From Pelagihabitans sp963760375 (GTDB lineage: Bacteria; Bacteroidota; Bacteroidia; Flavobacteriales; Flavobacteriaceae), in assembly GCA_963760375.1 (NCBI GenBank), contig CAVXCS010000007.1, positions 806,001-870,000 of the forward strand: DNA of 64,000 nucleotides, in the 5' to 3' direction. Below the pieces are notes generated by a model. The model made no database searches and had not been told where the DNA came from. It was given only the letters and a program-made list of their open reading frames with translations. Made by a program: the position numbers and the translations under genes. This document shows positions 63,420 to 64,000 of the stretch, piece by piece (the first letter of the stretch is position 1; every line of letters begins with the position of its first letter).

Positions 63420-64000
63420 TTAAATACTGGTAACGCGTTGAATGACATTACCGGTTGCTTTGTGCTTTAAAATGAGTTTAATGTCCCCATTGGGCAATAC
63501 TTCTTGCTTGATCAGGTAATGGTCATCATCGTGGGACTTCCATTTTTTCATGCTTTCTTCGGGTACATCGCCCCTCCAATCTTCCAGAACCACGGGTTCC
63601 CAAACTTTGGTCTCCGCCGATTTGAAGGCTGCATCCAAAATGGCATTGACGACATAGCCATCATAAAATGTTTCCAGGGGATCCCTGTTTTCCTCAATGG
63701 CGTTGAACATATCGGTGAACATATGGGGATAGCCCAGTTCATGGGCTTCATCGCCCACGGGGAACAGCCATCCGGTCGACGATTCTGCCTTCTCGGCCAC
63801 ATAGCCCTCGCCCCCCTTGCCAGTGGTGAACATTTCAAATCCGGTGCGCAAAAAACTGTTCACCCAAATGGTGCCTTCGGTACCCATGACCTCGTCGCGT
63901 AGGTCCATTCCGCCACGAAAGGTCCAGCTCACCTCGAACTGGCCAATGGCCCCGTTGGCGTATTTTACCAACCCGATGGCATGGTCTTCGGCATCGATGG
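63420..64000 (-). CDS. Gfo/Idh/MocA family oxidoreductase, C-terminal part
   Basis: The gene enters from beyond the right edge; about 193 codons are visible. C-terminal Gfo/Idh domain: HAIGLVKYANGAIGQFEVSW, GGMDLRDEVMGTEGTIWV and a C-terminal helix (FYDGYVVNAILDAAFKSAET). The Rossmann half with the cofactor site is outside the window. It is the first gene seen of the SDR-ROK-SIS run, 9 bp before the SDR gene. Confidence 0.85.
   Translation of the reverse strand, partial: IDAEDHAIGLVKYANGAIGQFEVSWTFRGGMDLRDEVMGTEGTIWVNSFLRTGFEMFTTGKGGEGYVAEKAESSTGWLFPVGDEAHELGYPHMFTDMFNAIEENRDPLETFYDGYVVNAILDAAFKSAETKVWEPVVLEDWRGDVPEESMKKWKSHDDDHYLIKQEVLPNGDIKLILKHKATGNVIQRVTSI

Overview
The window looks like a chromosomal segment of a marine-type member of the Flavobacteriaceae (Bacteroidota). 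Signs in the sequence are a C-terminal type IX secretion (T9SS) sorting domain at the left edge, many SPII lipoproteins, promoters of the TTTG-N19-TAnnTTTG form (best example 44897-44927), starts without clear Shine-Dalgarno sequences, a replicative DnaE with a fused proofreading exonuclease, an S16 protein with a long Ala/Glu tail, and two formylglycine-type sulfatases. I assign no genus. There is no rRNA, CRISPR array, prophage or recognisable transposase.

Layout. 1-3.9 kb: end of a T9SS-exported protein, a lipoprotein, the prs-rplY-pth housekeeping group and tRNA-Leu(CAA). 3.9-15.1 kb: sugar oxidation and unusual glycoside chemistry, with a Tat-type Gfo/Idh oxidoreductase, a sorbosone-dehydrogenase-like lipoprotein, cytochrome c, two SDR-superfamily enzymes, two DUF1080 (3-keto-disaccharide hydrolase) proteins and a 2-hydroxyacid dehydrogenase. 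A universal stress protein, two paralogous 56-residue membrane proteins and a frameshifted ADP-ribosylglycohydrolase-family gene follow. 15.1-20.0 kb: a translesion pair, dinB and a second short dnaE, split by an insertion that carries a four-helix-bundle (23S rRNA IVP-like) gene between inverted 7-bp repeat tracts. 20-32 kb: trehalase, glutaryl-CoA dehydrogenase, a Rieske oxygenase, a heavily decayed amino-acid permease beside an intact dimethylargininase-like gene, trmN6, a triple-CHRD cupredoxin lipoprotein, a sulfatase and a SET-domain protein. 32-39 kb: a heme/HEAT/discoidin dehydrogenase with a TIM-barrel sugar epimerase-like partner, rpsP-rimM and a second sulfatase. 39-45.8 kb: dnaE, trxA, a DUF58 gene, tRNA-Asp and three 146-bp direct repeats. 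45.8-53 kb: a TPR histidine kinase and NarL-type regulator with three secreted proteins of unknown function and a divergent OmpA-type protein. 53-56.4 kb: DedA and Na/Pi-cotransporter family proteins, with two diverged copies of an intergenic element before each. 56.6-64 kb: a second sorbosone-dehydrogenase-like lipoprotein and a GntR-linked sugar cluster (UlaG-like hydrolase, MetE-like protein, SIS, ROK kinase, SDR, Gfo/Idh).

The common theme is scavenging of plant or algal glycans: sulfatases remove sulfate, periplasmic oxidoreductases, DUF1080 and TIM-barrel proteins may cleave glycosides through 3-keto intermediates, and ROK/SDR/Gfo-Idh enzymes would process the monosaccharides. The least conventional items are the inverted-repeat four-helix-bundle insertion inside the mutagenesis pair, and a 14-bp palindrome CCCCTTTTTAGGGG found identically at two places around the two-component locus.
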